A DNA stretch of 64,000 bases from Peptostreptococcus equinus (GTDB lineage Bacteria; Bacillota; Clostridia; Peptostreptococcales; Peptostreptococcaceae): positions 310,001-374,000 of the forward strand of contig NZ_CP114052.1 in the NCBI RefSeq assembly GCF_027125355.1, written 5' to 3'. Of the stretch, positions 18,138-26,988 are shown piece after piece. Each line of letters begins with the position of its first letter. Within the stretch, counting starts at the first letter, position 1. The notes beneath the pieces are model-generated. The model had not been told where the DNA came from, made no database searches, and was given only the letters and a program-made list of their open reading frames with translations. Made by a program: the position numbers and the translations under genes.

Positions 18138-18722
18138 ATGACTAATAAAAAATTTGAACGTACATTGGCATATTTTTGTTCTCCTGTATTGTTAAATAAA
18201 AAAGTATCTAACTTAGTTTCTGTGTCAAAATCTGAGATACCTAACTTAAATACAGTAGTAGATTTATATAATGAAAAATTTAATAAATTTGGATTGGAAA
18301 TTTCAAAAATATGCGAGTGCGATAATAGAATGCTTATTTTAGTTTATAAAAAAGCCTCTCTATTGGCTTACTTAAAGAGCGATCAAGTTCAGGCAATGCT
18401 TGCAAATTATGGATATAAAAATATAGATAATTTACAGTATTACATAAACAATTTGAGAATTAGAACAAGGGATTTCAATTTTCCGCATGAGATTGGTTTA
18501 TTTCTAGGATATCCATACAATGATGTAGTAGGATTTATAGAAAATAAAGGTAAGAACTATGAGTACTGTGGTTATTGGAAGGTATATGAGAATACGAAGG
18601 GAGCAAAGAAATTATTTGACCTTTACGATAAACTTAGAATTTATTCTATAACCTTGTTAAATAGCGGTAAGTGTTTAGAGGAGATTTTATTTTGGCCTCA
18701 TCTAAATAAATATGCATTATAG
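18138..18722 (+). CDS. DUF3793 family protein
   Basis: This 194-residue soluble protein of unknown function resembles the DUF3793 family found in anaerobic Firmicutes. The recognisable core is FPHEIGLFLGYPYNDVVGFI (about residues 115-134), then a YCGYWKVYEN segment and a helical end. It has no signal peptide or cofactor motif; an HE dipeptide and a few Cys residues occur, but no metal site can be claimed. It is the first gene of a two-gene unit with a flavodoxin, 12 bases apart, under the Fur-box promoter. A role in iron limitation or in electron transfer to haem or iron enzymes is inferred from that context only. Confidence 0.8.
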   Translation: MTNKKFERTLAYFCSPVLLNKKVSNLVSVSKSEIPNLNTVVDLYNEKFNKFGLEISKICECDNRMLILVYKKASLLAYLKSDQVQAMLANYGYKNIDNLQYYINNLRIRTRDFNFPHEIGLFLGYPYNDVVGFIENKGKNYEYCGYWKVYENTKGAKKLFDLYDKLRIYSITLLNSGKCLEEILFWPHLNKYAL

Positions 18723-18734
18723 GAGGATTGAGTT

Positions 18735-19163
18735 ATGAAGAAAATAGGTATTTTTTATTGGAGTGGAACTGGCAATACTGAAAGTATGGCCAATGCTATG
18801 GCAGACGGTCTAAAAGAAGCTGAAGTTGAATATGATTTAATAAATATTTCAACAGCAAATGCTAGTGTAAGCGACTATGAAAAGCTTATGTTTGGTTGCC
18901 CATCAATGGGTGTTGAGGAACTAGAGGAATCGGAGTTTGAACCATTTTTCCAAGAAGCTCAAAAGTCAATATCTGGTAAAGATGTAGCTTTATTTGGATC
19001 ATATGGATGGGGTGATGGTGAATGGATGAGAACTTGGCAGGATAGAGTAAATGATGCCAATGCAAATTTATATGAAGATGAAGGCATGATTGTGAATGAA
19101 GAACCAGATGCTTCAGCTTTAGAAAAATGCAAGGCTTATTCAAAGGCTTTTGCACAGTCATAA
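18735..19163 (+). CDS. Short-chain flavodoxin
   Basis: This 142-residue FMN protein carries low-potential electrons and can replace ferredoxin when iron is scarce. The phosphate-binding loop is YWSGTGNTESMA near the N-terminus. The 50s loop (FGCPSMGVEELEE) and 90s loop (FGSYGWGDGEWM) supply the Trp/Tyr region around the isoalloxazine ring. Length is typical of the short-chain class. A GGAGG site precedes the ATG. Co-transcription with the DUF3793 gene from a Fur-box promoter agrees with iron-starvation induction of flavodoxins. Confidence 0.93.
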   Translation: MKKIGIFYWSGTGNTESMANAMADGLKEAEVEYDLINISTANASVSDYEKLMFGCPSMGVEELEESEFEPFFQEAQKSISGKDVALFGSYGWGDGEWMRTWQDRVNDANANLYEDEGMIVNEEPDASALEKCKAYSKAFAQS

Positions 19164-19350
19164 TAAATATAAATTAAGAGTAAATTATAAAAATAAGGTA
19201 TGATTATACCGTGAATAATTAAGATAATAGATAGTATTTAAAAAAATAGTAAATATACAAAATTTAGAACTTAAAAACAAGTAAAATAGTTATTTGATGC
19301 AAATTGCATTGATATAAACAAATTTAATACCCTCATTTGTGTTGGAACAT

Positions 19351-19378
19351 AAAAAGCTGGCTTTTAGCCAGTTTTTTT
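19351..19378 (+). terminator. Rho-independent terminator after flavodoxin
   Basis: The hairpin CTGGC/GCCAG (19357-19361 with 19367-19371) is flanked by A5 and T7 runs. It lies about 190 bases after the flavodoxin stop. The 187-base stretch between holds no gene; the only structure noted is a small palindrome, ATGCAAATTGCAT, at 19297-19309. Confidence 0.8.
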
Positions 19379-19379
19379 A

Positions 19380-19408
19380 TTGACTTATATATTTTTTTTA
19401 TATATACT
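19380..19408 (+). promoter_or_regulatory. Promoter of fhs
   Basis: TTGACT (19380-19385) and TATACT (19403-19408) are spaced 17 bases. The start point should be near 19415, giving a leader of about 118 bases. Confidence 0.7.
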
Positions 19409-19424
19409 ATTATTATACATAAAA

Positions 19425-19458
19425 GCAATATAGTTCGTATAAATACGAACTATATTGC
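19425..19458 (+). repeat. Perfect 16-bp inverted repeat in the fhs leader
   Basis: The arms 19425-19440 and 19443-19458 are exact reverse complements separated by two bases. There is no U-tract, so it is not a terminator. It begins about 10 bases after the predicted transcription start and could be a repressor operator or an RNA hairpin. Confidence 0.75.
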
Positions 19459-19532
19459 GGAATATTAAAAATAATATAAGTGAAAATCGTTTTAAATTAT
19501 TTATTAAGGGGTTATAAACTTTAGGAGGTAAA

Positions 19533-21209
19533 ATGTCATTTAAATCAGATATCGAAATAGCTCAAGAAGCAAAACCACAAAATATAGTAGAAATTGCAAA
19601 AAAAATAAATTTATCCGAAGACGATATTGAATTGTATGGTAAGTATAAGGCAAAGATTGATTATAATGTAGTCAATAGAGCTAAGAACAAAAATGGTAAG
19701 TTAATACTTACTACAGCCATAAATCCTACTCCAGCAGGAGAAGGTAAGACAACTACATCTATTGGATTAGCCGATGCTTTAGCAAAGTTGGATAAAAATG
19801 TAATTACAGCTCTTAGAGAACCTTCTATGGGTCCAGTATTTGGAGTAAAAGGTGGAGCCGCTGGTGGAGGATATGCCCAAGTAATACCTATGGAAGATAT
19901 AAACCTACACTTTACAGGTGACATGCATGCTATTGGTGCTGCTAATAATTTACTTGCTGCTATGCTTGATAATCACGTTTATCAAGGAAATGAGCTAAAC
20001 ATTAATCCAAAAAGAATTACTTGGAGAAGATGTGTAGATATGAATGACAGACAACTAAGAAATATAGTAGATGGTCTTGGTAAAAAAGTAGATGGTGTTA
20101 CTAGGGAAGATGGCTTTGATATAACAGTAGCATCAGAGGTAATGGCAACTTTTTGCCTATCTAATAACATAAGTGAGCTAAAAGAAAATCTAGGTAATAT
20201 AGTAGTAGCATATGATTATAAGGGTAAACCAGTCACAGCGAGAGATTTAAAAGCTGATGGTGCAATGGCAGCAATATTAAAAGATGCATTAAAACCGAAT
20301 TTAGTACAAACGTTGGAAGGAACACCTGCTATTATACATGGAGGACCATTTGCGAACATAGCACATGGATGTAACTCAATAATTGCTACTAAGATGGCAC
20401 TTCATATGAGTGATTATGTGGTTACAGAAGCAGGATTTGGTGCAGATTTAGGTGCTGAAAAATTCCTAGATATCAAGTGTAGAAAGGCTGGTATTAGACC
20501 AGATGCTGTAGTAATAGTTGCTACTGTAAGAGCACTTAAATACAATGGCGGAGTTAAAAAAGAACAATTAAACGAGGAAAATCTAGAAGCATTAGAGTTA
20601 GGTCTTCCAAATTTGTTAAAGCACATAGAAAATATAACTCAGGTATACAAATTACCTGCAGTAGTGGCAATAAATAAATTTCCACTTGATACAGAAGCAG
20701 AATTAGAGCTTGTAAGAAATAAATGCAAGGAATTAAATGTAAATGTTGCTTTATCGGAAGTATGGGAAAAAGGTGGTCAAGGTGGTATAGAGGTCGCTGA
20801 GGAAGTTTTAAAATTAATAGACCAATCAGATAATAACTTTGAATATTGTTATACAAATGATATGTCTATAAGGGAAAAATTAGATGCAATATCTAGAAAA
20901 ATTTATGGAGCAGATGGTGTAGACTACACTAAAGAAGCAGAAAAACAGATAGAAGAATTGGAATATTTAGGATTTGGAAAACTTCCTGTTTGTGTAGCCA
21001 AAACTCAATACTCATTGTCTGATGATCAGACAATGCTTGGTAGACCAAGAGGATTCAGAATTTTGGTAAGAGAAGCAAATGTATCTGCAGGTGCAGGATT
21101 TATAGTAGTATTAACTGGTGCTATTATGAAGATGCCTGGATTACCAAAATTACCAGCGGCTCAAAGAATAGATGTAGATGCAAGTGGAGTGATCTCAGGA
21201 TTATTCTAG
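19533..21209 (+). CDS. fhs: Formate-tetrahydrofolate ligase
   Basis: This 558-residue ATP-dependent enzyme makes 10-formyl-tetrahydrofolate from formate, the entry step of the methyl branch of one-carbon metabolism and a source of purine formyl groups. The P-loop-like [15 protein letters not shown] is near residue 68, and the family segments [20 protein letters not shown] and FTGDMHAI are intact. Length matches the family. AGGAGG lies six bases before the ATG. It has its own promoter and terminator, separate from the fchA-folD genes that continue the pathway. Confidence 0.97.
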   Translation: MSFKSDIEIAQEAKPQNIVEIAKKINLSEDDIELYGKYKAKIDYNVVNRAKNKNGKLILTTAINPTPAGEGKTTTSIGLADALAKLDKNVITALREPSMGPVFGVKGGAAGGGYAQVIPMEDINLHFTGDMHAIGAANNLLAAMLDNHVYQGNELNINPKRITWRRCVDMNDRQLRNIVDGLGKKVDGVTREDGFDITVASEVMATFCLSNNISELKENLGNIVVAYDYKGKPVTARDLKADGAMAAILKDALKPNLVQTLEGTPAIIHGGPFANIAHGCNSIIATKMALHMSDYVVTEAGFGADLGAEKFLDIKCRKAGIRPDAVVIVATVRALKYNGGVKKEQLNEENLEALELGLPNLLKHIENITQVYKLPAVVAINKFPLDTEAELELVRNKCKELNVNVALSEVWEKGGQGGIEVAEEVLKLIDQSDNNFEYCYTNDMSIREKLDAISRKIYGADGVDYTKEAEKQIEELEYLGFGKLPVCVAKTQYSLSDDQTMLGRPRGFRILVREANVSAGAGFIVVLTGAIMKMPGLPKLPAAQRIDVDASGVISGLF

Positions 21210-21282
21210 ATTTTATAATTATGTTTTAAATTTAAAGAAATAAAATTTTTAAGTTTTATATAAACAATTTATCAAAAAAATG

Positions 21283-21318
21283 AAAAAAAGTTTGCCAAAC
21301 AAAGGTAGACTTTTTTTA
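21283..21318 (+). terminator. Rho-independent terminator after fhs
   Basis: The stem AAAAAAAGTTTGCC pairs with GGTAGACTTTTTTT (two G-U pairs) and ends in a T-rich tail. Confidence 0.75.
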
Positions 21319-21354
21319 TTTTATAAAGAGGTCGAAATTTTTTTATATATGACT

Positions 21355-21376
21355 TATAATTTATATTGTATACAAT
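21355..21376 (+). promoter_or_regulatory. -10 element and ATTGTATACAAT palindrome before fchA
   Basis: TATAAT at 21355-21360 has a weak -35 (TCGAAA, 17 bases away). A perfect 12-bp palindrome at 21365-21376 sits on the predicted start point, directly before the ribosome binding site. It is a plausible operator. Confidence 0.45.
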
Positions 21377-21386
21377 GGAGGTTTAT

Positions 21387-22031
21387 ATGGATAATAATAA
21401 AAAATATATAGATATGTCGTTAGAAGAATTTTCAAATATTTTAGCAGCTAAGACAACAATGCCAGGTGGAGGAAGTGCGGCAGCTTATGTAGCATCGCTT
21501 GGAAACTCTCTAGCATCTATGGTAGCTAATTTTACTATAGGTAAAAAAGCCTATCAAGAATATGATAAAAATATGGAGGCTATACTAAAAGATACAGAAA
21601 AGTTAAACTTAAGACTTTTAGAATTAGTAGATAAGGATGCAGAAGAATTTCTAAAACTTTCGGCAGCATATTCTTTGCCAAAGGGAAGTGAAGAAGAAAA
21701 AATATTAGCAGATAAAGAAAAGCAAAAATGTTTGAAGTTAACAGCTTCAGTGCCTATGGATTTACTAAAAGAATGCAAGAATATTGTGGATTTACATGAA
21801 AAGTTATCAATTATGGGATCAAAAATGCTTTTAAGTGATGTAGGTGTTGGAGTATTGATGGTAAGGTCAGCAGCTCTGAGTGCAAAAATAAATATCGCTA
21901 TAAATATTAAATATATTTTGGATGAAGATTTTACAAAAAAATATGAGTCAGATATGCAAGTTCTTGTAAAATATATAGAAGAAAAATGTGATAAAATATA
22001 TAATGAAATTTACTATAAAATATGTAAATAA
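21387..22031 (+). CDS. fchA: Methenyltetrahydrofolate cyclohydrolase (cyclodeaminase/cyclohydrolase family)
   Basis: This 214-residue protein belongs to the formiminotransferase-cyclodeaminase C-terminal domain family, as a stand-alone FchA. The N-terminal signature MPGGGSAAAYVASLGNSLA and the all-helical remainder with KAYQEYDKNM are characteristic. It would interconvert 5,10-methenyl-THF and 10-formyl-THF. The longer frame from TTG 21366 contains the GGAGG site, so ATG 21387 (five-base spacing) is the start. FolD follows 64 bases later. Because that FolD seems to lack cyclohydrolase residues, FchA probably carries this step. Confidence 0.9.
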   Translation: MDNNKKYIDMSLEEFSNILAAKTTMPGGGSAAAYVASLGNSLASMVANFTIGKKAYQEYDKNMEAILKDTEKLNLRLLELVDKDAEEFLKLSAAYSLPKGSEEEKILADKEKQKCLKLTASVPMDLLKECKNIVDLHEKLSIMGSKMLLSDVGVGVLMVRSAALSAKINIAINIKYILDEDFTKKYESDMQVLVKYIEEKCDKIYNEIYYKICK

Positions 22032-22095
22032 GCATAAGAATTAATAATTTATAATGTAACATTTTTTAAAATAATAAAAAAGAAAAGAGGTAGTA

Positions 22096-22956
22096 ATGGA
22101 AGAAAAATTAATGTTAGGTAAGACGGTGGCAGAACATCTTACAGATAATATAAAAGTAAAAGTTGAAGATTTAAAGTCTAAAAATATTAATCCTAAATTA
22201 GCAATTTTAAAGCTTGGTTCAAGGAAAGAAGATGATGCTTATCAAAGAGGAGCTATTTCTCGATGCGAAAAGTGTGGAATAGAAACCGAAATAGTTGAGT
22301 TAAGTGAACAGGCAAGTCAGGAAGAATATATAGAAGCACTTGATAAATTGAACAAGGATAATAGTATACATGGAATATTATGTTTTAGACCTTTACCAAA
22401 ACATATTGATGAAGAAGTAGTTAAATATCACATAGCTGAGAATAAAGATGTAGATTGCTTTTCGCCCATAAATTTTGCGAAATTGATGTCAAATGATGAG
22501 ACTGGATTTGCACCATGTACACCTATGGCTGTAATAGAAACTTTGAAATTTTACAAGGTAGATTTACAAGGTAAAAATATTTGTGTACTAGGAAGGTCAA
22601 TGGTAGTAGGCAAACCTCTATCTATGTTATTATTAAATGAAGATGCCAGTGTAACTATATGTCACTCAAAGACAAAAGATCTAAATCAAATTTCTAGTAA
22701 TGCAGACATAATAGTATCTTGTATGGGAAGAGCTAAAATGATAGATTCTTCATATATAGGCACAGATTCTATAGCTGTAGATGTAGGAATTAATTTCGAT
22801 AAAAATGGAAAAATGTGTGGAGATATAAATCTAGATGATGTTATGGATAAAGTATCAATGATTACGCCTGTACCAAGAGGCATAGGAGCGGTAACTAGTA
22901 CAATACTTGCCCAAAATACACTGAAGGCATGTATGCAAAAAAATAATATAAAATAA
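22096..22956 (+). CDS. folD: FolD-type methylene-THF dehydrogenase, cyclohydrolase residues replaced
   Basis: This 286-residue protein of the FolD family oxidises 5,10-methylene-THF to methenyl-THF with NAD(P). The Rossmann segment VLGRSMVVGKPLSMLLL and the C-terminal TPVPRGIGAVTS are well conserved. The first-half catalytic motifs are not. In the usual YxxxK motif Tyr is present (Y49) but the catalytic Lys is Ala (A53, in AYQRGAISR). The usual Gln of VQLPLP is Phe (F97, in LCFRPLP). The Asp of KDVD is kept (D120). Loss of that Lys abolishes cyclohydrolase activity in characterised FolD/MTHFD1, so this is predicted to be a dehydrogenase only. It sits between fchA and a ClC gene. Confidence 0.9.
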   Translation: MEEKLMLGKTVAEHLTDNIKVKVEDLKSKNINPKLAILKLGSRKEDDAYQRGAISRCEKCGIETEIVELSEQASQEEYIEALDKLNKDNSIHGILCFRPLPKHIDEEVVKYHIAENKDVDCFSPINFAKLMSNDETGFAPCTPMAVIETLKFYKVDLQGKNICVLGRSMVVGKPLSMLLLNEDASVTICHSKTKDLNQISSNADIIVSCMGRAKMIDSSYIGTDSIAVDVGINFDKNGKMCGDINLDDVMDKVSMITPVPRGIGAVTSTILAQNTLKACMQKNNIK

Positions 22957-22968
22957 GGAGGAGATTTT

Positions 22969-24576
22969 TTGCTTTCTTATATTAGCAAAAAAATGAAAAA
23001 AAAGAAAATAGAAAAAGAAAAAAGAGAAATGTCAGGAATAGAAGAGATTTTGCATAGTAAAGCCAGAATAAAATATAGGATGATTATTCAATCTTTCTAT
23101 ATAGGAATACTGACATCTATAGTAATAGTATCTTATAGGGTATTTGGGGAAAAATTATTAGAAATGATGGCTACTCTATATAAAAATAGTATAGGAAATA
23201 CTTTGAATCTATTTTTAATATTTATTGGACTAATCGCAATGTCTTTATTTGTTTCTTATTGCGTAAAAAAAGAACCTAATATTTCTGGATCTGGTATACC
23301 TCAAGTTGAAGGAAGTATAGGTAGAAAAATACAGACCAATTGGTTCACCGTATTGGTTTATAAATACTTAGGTGGTATAGTATCAATGGCAGCAGGTCTT
23401 TCAATTGGTAGAGAAGGTCCATCTGTACAAATGGGTGCAGCAATAGGTGAAGGCTATTCAAATTATAGAAATAAATTAGACTATGAACACAAGTATCTTT
23501 TAACTAGTGGGGCTTCTGCAGGTTTGGCAGCCGCATTTAATGCACCGCTTTCTGGAGTAATGTTTGCTTTAGAGGAAGTTCATAAAAATTTCTCACCGAT
23601 AGTTTTATTATCAGCTATGGTATCTGCCATGACTGCAGATACATTAGCAAAATTTGTATTAGGATTTAAGCCAGCACTTCATTTCAGTAGATTACATATC
23701 ATGCCTATAAAATATTACTGGACATTAATCATATTAGGAATTATATTGGGTTTGCTATCATATGTGTTCAATAAAGGTGTAGTAAAATCTAAGAAATTAT
23801 ATAAAAAAATGCCAATAAAAATGGAATTTAAGATAATGATACCATTTTTACTAAGCGCTTTAATTGGCATATATATGCCAATTCTTTTGGGTGGAGGTCA
23901 TAGTCTTATTATGAGCCCACAATTATTAAAAATAGGCCTTATAAGTTTAATAATTTTGTTGGTAATGAAAATGCTATTAACTTTTATAGCTTTTGGGTCT
24001 GGAGTACCAGGTGGTATATTTTTTCCACTATTGGCAATAGGGGCCTTGATTGGTACAATAGTGGGATTTATATGTGTAAGTTATTTTAATATACCAAATA
24101 GATATTTGATAAATTTGACTATATTAGCTATGGCAGGTTATTTTGCAGCTACTGTAAAGGCACCTATAACAGGAATAATATTGATTTTCGAAATGACTGG
24201 ATCATTTGGTCAACTCTTGCCTTTATCAATAGTGGTATTTATTTCATTGATGGTATCAGAGATTATTGGTGTGGAACCAGTATATGAAATGCTGTTAGAA
24301 AATATATTAGAAAATGATGAAGTTAAAAAAGTGAATAAAAGTGATAAAAAAACGCTATTGAATATTTCTGTATGCTTGGGTTCTGATGTCGAAGGAAAGT
24401 TAGTGTCAGAAGTTGATTGGCCAGAAGATATGTTGATAGTATCTATTCAAAGGGGTAATAAAGAAATATTACCTAGGGGTAGGACTATGATTATTGAAGG
24501 AGATATGATTAGTGTAGTTGTAAATAAAGATGAGTCAGCCTTGATGAGAGATTTCTTATTAGAAATATGCTCTTAG
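22969..24576 (+). CDS. ClC-family chloride/proton exchanger with C-terminal RCK_C (TrkA-C) domain
   Basis: This is a 535-residue integral membrane protein. The three selectivity motifs are present: GSGIPQ, GREGPSVQ (gating Glu) and GSGVPGGIFFP. The FALEEVHK segment after APLSG keeps the internal proton-transfer Glu, so H+/Cl- exchange is more likely than channel activity. The last ~75 residues (EGKLVSEVDWPEDM to the end) look like a TrkA-C ligand-binding domain. The start is TTG, six bases after AAGGAGGAG and 12 bases after folD. Such exchangers support charge balance or acid resistance. Confidence 0.92.
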   Translation: MLSYISKKMKKKKIEKEKREMSGIEEILHSKARIKYRMIIQSFYIGILTSIVIVSYRVFGEKLLEMMATLYKNSIGNTLNLFLIFIGLIAMSLFVSYCVKKEPNISGSGIPQVEGSIGRKIQTNWFTVLVYKYLGGIVSMAAGLSIGREGPSVQMGAAIGEGYSNYRNKLDYEHKYLLTSGASAGLAAAFNAPLSGVMFALEEVHKNFSPIVLLSAMVSAMTADTLAKFVLGFKPALHFSRLHIMPIKYYWTLIILGIILGLLSYVFNKGVVKSKKLYKKMPIKMEFKIMIPFLLSALIGIYMPILLGGGHSLIMSPQLLKIGLISLIILLVMKMLLTFIAFGSGVPGGIFFPLLAIGALIGTIVGFICVSYFNIPNRYLINLTILAMAGYFAATVKAPITGIILIFEMTGSFGQLLPLSIVVFISLMVSEIIGVEPVYEMLLENILENDEVKKVNKSDKKTLLNISVCLGSDVEGKLVSEVDWPEDMLIVSIQRGNKEILPRGRTMIIEGDMISVVVNKDESALMRDFLLEICS

Positions 24577-24595
24577 GACAAAGTTAGGAGGGAAT

Positions 24596-26476
24596 ATGGA
24601 TATACTTAATAAGAATCAAAAAATAGCTGTAGAGCATGTAAGTGGTCCATGTTTAGTACTAGCAGGGCCTGGTTCAGGAAAAACAAGGGTTATAGCACAT
24701 AGGATTATAAATTTAGTGAAAAATAAAAATGTAGCACCAACTAGAATTTTGGCAATTAGCTTTACCAAGGCTTCATCAATGGAGATGAAAGCTAGAACTT
24801 TGAAAATGGGCGTAGACAATGCTTTTAATAAAGTTAATTTTGGAACATTCCATGCTACATTTTTTAGAATTTTAAGAAAATATCAGGGGCTAGGTTTAGA
24901 GAGCATAATATCGGAAATAGACAGATATAAATTAATAAAATCTATTTTAAAACACTTAAATATAAGTGATTATAGTGATGATGACATAAATGATGTTTTA
25001 TCTGAAATTTCTTATGTAAAAAATGAACTTATGAATTATATGGATTTTAATTCTCAAATTTTTAATAAAGATGAATTTCTAGAAATTTATAGACTATATG
25101 AAAAAGGAAAAAAGCAGTATAATAAGATAGATTTCGATGATATGTTGATTATGACATATGAGCTTTTAAACACAAATAATGATGTGCTATCAATAGTTAG
25201 ACAAGTTTTTAAATATATATTGATAGATGAATTTCAAGATATTAATAGGGTTCAGTTTGAAACAATAAGGTTAATAGCACACCCTAATAATAATATTTTT
25301 GTGGTAGGTGATGAAGACCAAAGTATTTATGGGTTTAGAGGAGCCAGACCAGATTTTATGTTGAATTTCTCAAAATACTTCAAAGGCGCACAAGAAATTG
25401 TTCTAGATACAAATTATAGGTCAAAGAGAAATATTGTAGATTGTTCTCAAGGATTAATAAAAAATAATAAAGATAGATATGATAAAAATATAGTAGCAAA
25501 GAGCACAAATGAAGGTTTGATTAAGACTATTTATCCAAAAGATACAGATGATGAGGCTATATTTATAGGAAAAGAAATTTTAAATGTTGTAAATGATAAA
25601 AATGCTGGTTTTGAATATAGTGACTTTGCTGTTATATACAGAACTAATAGGCAAGCAAGAGCTTTTGTAGATGCATTTTTGGACCTTAGAATACCGTTTG
25701 TATTAAAGGATTCTGCAAAAACTATATATGATCATTGGGTTTCGCTTGATATATTAGCTTATCTAAGAATAGCGATGGATATTGGTACAACTGATGATTG
25801 GATTAGGATTATTAACAAACCATTTAGGTATGTTTCGAGAGATTCTATAAGTAAGGCCAGTAAAGGTCTAAACTTTTTTGATCAATTGATGGAAGATGAT
25901 AGATTAAAATCATATCAGAAAAAAGACTTAAATGATTTGCTAGAAGATTTAAATTATATAAAAGGATTAGCACCAGGATATGCTATATCTTATATTAGGT
26001 CTACCTTGGATTATGATAGATATATTTTAGAATACTGTAATCAGAGAAAGATAAAATCAAAGCAGATAGTGGAAATTTTGGATGAGATTGAGACTTCGGC
26101 AAAGGTATATAAAACTAATCTCAAATTTTTTGAACATATTGATGAAGTTAGAGAAGAAGTAAAAATTAGAGCAAATAAAAACGCTAATCAAATAAACTCT
26201 GAAAGTCAACGAGATGGTGTAATATTATCTACTATGCATAGCTCAAAGGGACTTGAATTTAGAAATGTATACGTAGCAGGTGTAAACAAAGGAGTAATTC
26301 CATATAACAACAATGATGATGAAAATATGTCAAACTCAACTTTGGAAGAAGAGAGAAGATTATTATATGTTACAATTACTAGAGCTAAGGAAAATCTTAC
26401 AATAAGTTCACCTCAAAAAAGATTCGGAAGAAAAATTGATAAGTCTGAGTTTTTAAAAGAAATAAAATTTAGCTAA
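24596..26476 (+). CDS. UvrD/PcrA-like superfamily 1 DNA helicase
   Basis: This is a 626-residue 3'-5' DNA helicase with the full SF1A motif set: NKNQKIAV (Q motif), LAGPGSGKT (Walker A), DEFQDIN (Walker B), VGDEDQSIYGFRGA, DTNYRS, TMHSSKGLEF and LLYVTITRA. It is about 100 residues shorter than typical PcrA: it stops soon after motif VI and lacks the C-terminal RNA polymerase-binding Tudor domain. That suggests a paralogue rather than the housekeeping PcrA. It is 20 bases after the ClC gene. The frame reads cleanly to its stop, so it does not look truncated by mutation. Confidence 0.9.
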   Translation: MDILNKNQKIAVEHVSGPCLVLAGPGSGKTRVIAHRIINLVKNKNVAPTRILAISFTKASSMEMKARTLKMGVDNAFNKVNFGTFHATFFRILRKYQGLGLESIISEIDRYKLIKSILKHLNISDYSDDDINDVLSEISYVKNELMNYMDFNSQIFNKDEFLEIYRLYEKGKKQYNKIDFDDMLIMTYELLNTNNDVLSIVRQVFKYILIDEFQDINRVQFETIRLIAHPNNNIFVVGDEDQSIYGFRGARPDFMLNFSKYFKGAQEIVLDTNYRSKRNIVDCSQGLIKNNKDRYDKNIVAKSTNEGLIKTIYPKDTDDEAIFIGKEILNVVNDKNAGFEYSDFAVIYRTNRQARAFVDAFLDLRIPFVLKDSAKTIYDHWVSLDILAYLRIAMDIGTTDDWIRIINKPFRYVSRDSISKASKGLNFFDQLMEDDRLKSYQKKDLNDLLEDLNYIKGLAPGYAISYIRSTLDYDRYILEYCNQRKIKSKQIVEILDEIETSAKVYKTNLKFFEHIDEVREEVKIRANKNANQINSESQRDGVILSTMHSSKGLEFRNVYVAGVNKGVIPYNNNDDENMSNSTLEEERRLLYVTITRAKENLTISSPQKRFGRKIDKSEFLKEIKFS

Positions 26477-26572
26477 AGCAAAAAATAAAAGTAGGATAAA
26501 AATATGAATAACAATTAAATTAATATAATTTATAAACAGATTATTTTTCTATATTAAATTATTAATTATCCA

Positions 26573-26601
26573 TTGACAATCAAAATAAAAAGATTTATAA
26601 T
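26573..26601 (+). promoter_or_regulatory. Sigma-A promoter of the second arginine T-box
   Basis: TTGACA (26573-26578) and TATAAT (26596-26601) are spaced 17 bases. The arrangement is the same as in front of the first arginine T-box. Confidence 0.85.
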
Positions 26602-26607
26602 ATATAT

Positions 26608-26845
26608 CAATAAAATATAAATCTGAGACGAAGAGAGTAACTTAGATGAATTTACAGCGAGTAAGGGCGTTGGTGTGAGCCTTATATTGGATTCTATAGT
26701 GAAGAGAGCTTTTGAGATTGTCGTAAGAAATTTTAGTATTTCGACAGGTTTCCCGCCTTAAGGGTTTGAGTGGACATAATTTTTGTCAAAAAGAGTGGTA
26801 ACGCGGTATATTCGTCTCTTGGTTTTTAACCAAGGGGCTTTTTTT
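26608..26845 (+). promoter_or_regulatory. T-box leader, predicted arginine specifier AGA
   Basis: Stem I landmarks are AGAGAGTAAC, CAGCGAG and GGTGTGAG (26672-26679). GAAG-AGA-GC puts the AGA specifier at 26705-26707. The T-box AAGAGTGGTAACGCGG is at 26791-26806. The terminator pairs 26816-26824 with 26828-26836 and ends in T7. It is clearly homologous to the leader at 14024. It controls the ABC transporter genes that follow. Confidence 0.9.
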
Positions 26846-26863
26846 ATACAATGATGAAGATAG

Positions 26864-26925
26864 TGTCAAAAAGAGTGGTAACGCGGTATATTCGTCTCTT
26901 GGTTTTGACCAAGAGGCTATTTTTA
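26864..26925 (+). promoter_or_regulatory. Duplicated T-box antiterminator/terminator module
   Basis: A second T-box motif (26871-26886) and terminator (26896-26903 with 26908-26915, tail GCTATTTTTA) lie 80 bases after the first. The 43 bases 26784-26826 recur exactly at 26864-26906, so this is a recent tandem duplication. There is no room for a second Stem I. Confidence 0.85.
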
Positions 26926-26988
26926 TGAAATGGGTTATAAAAACACCAAGGAAATCATTATAAAATTATTTTAAAAAGGAGAATTAAA

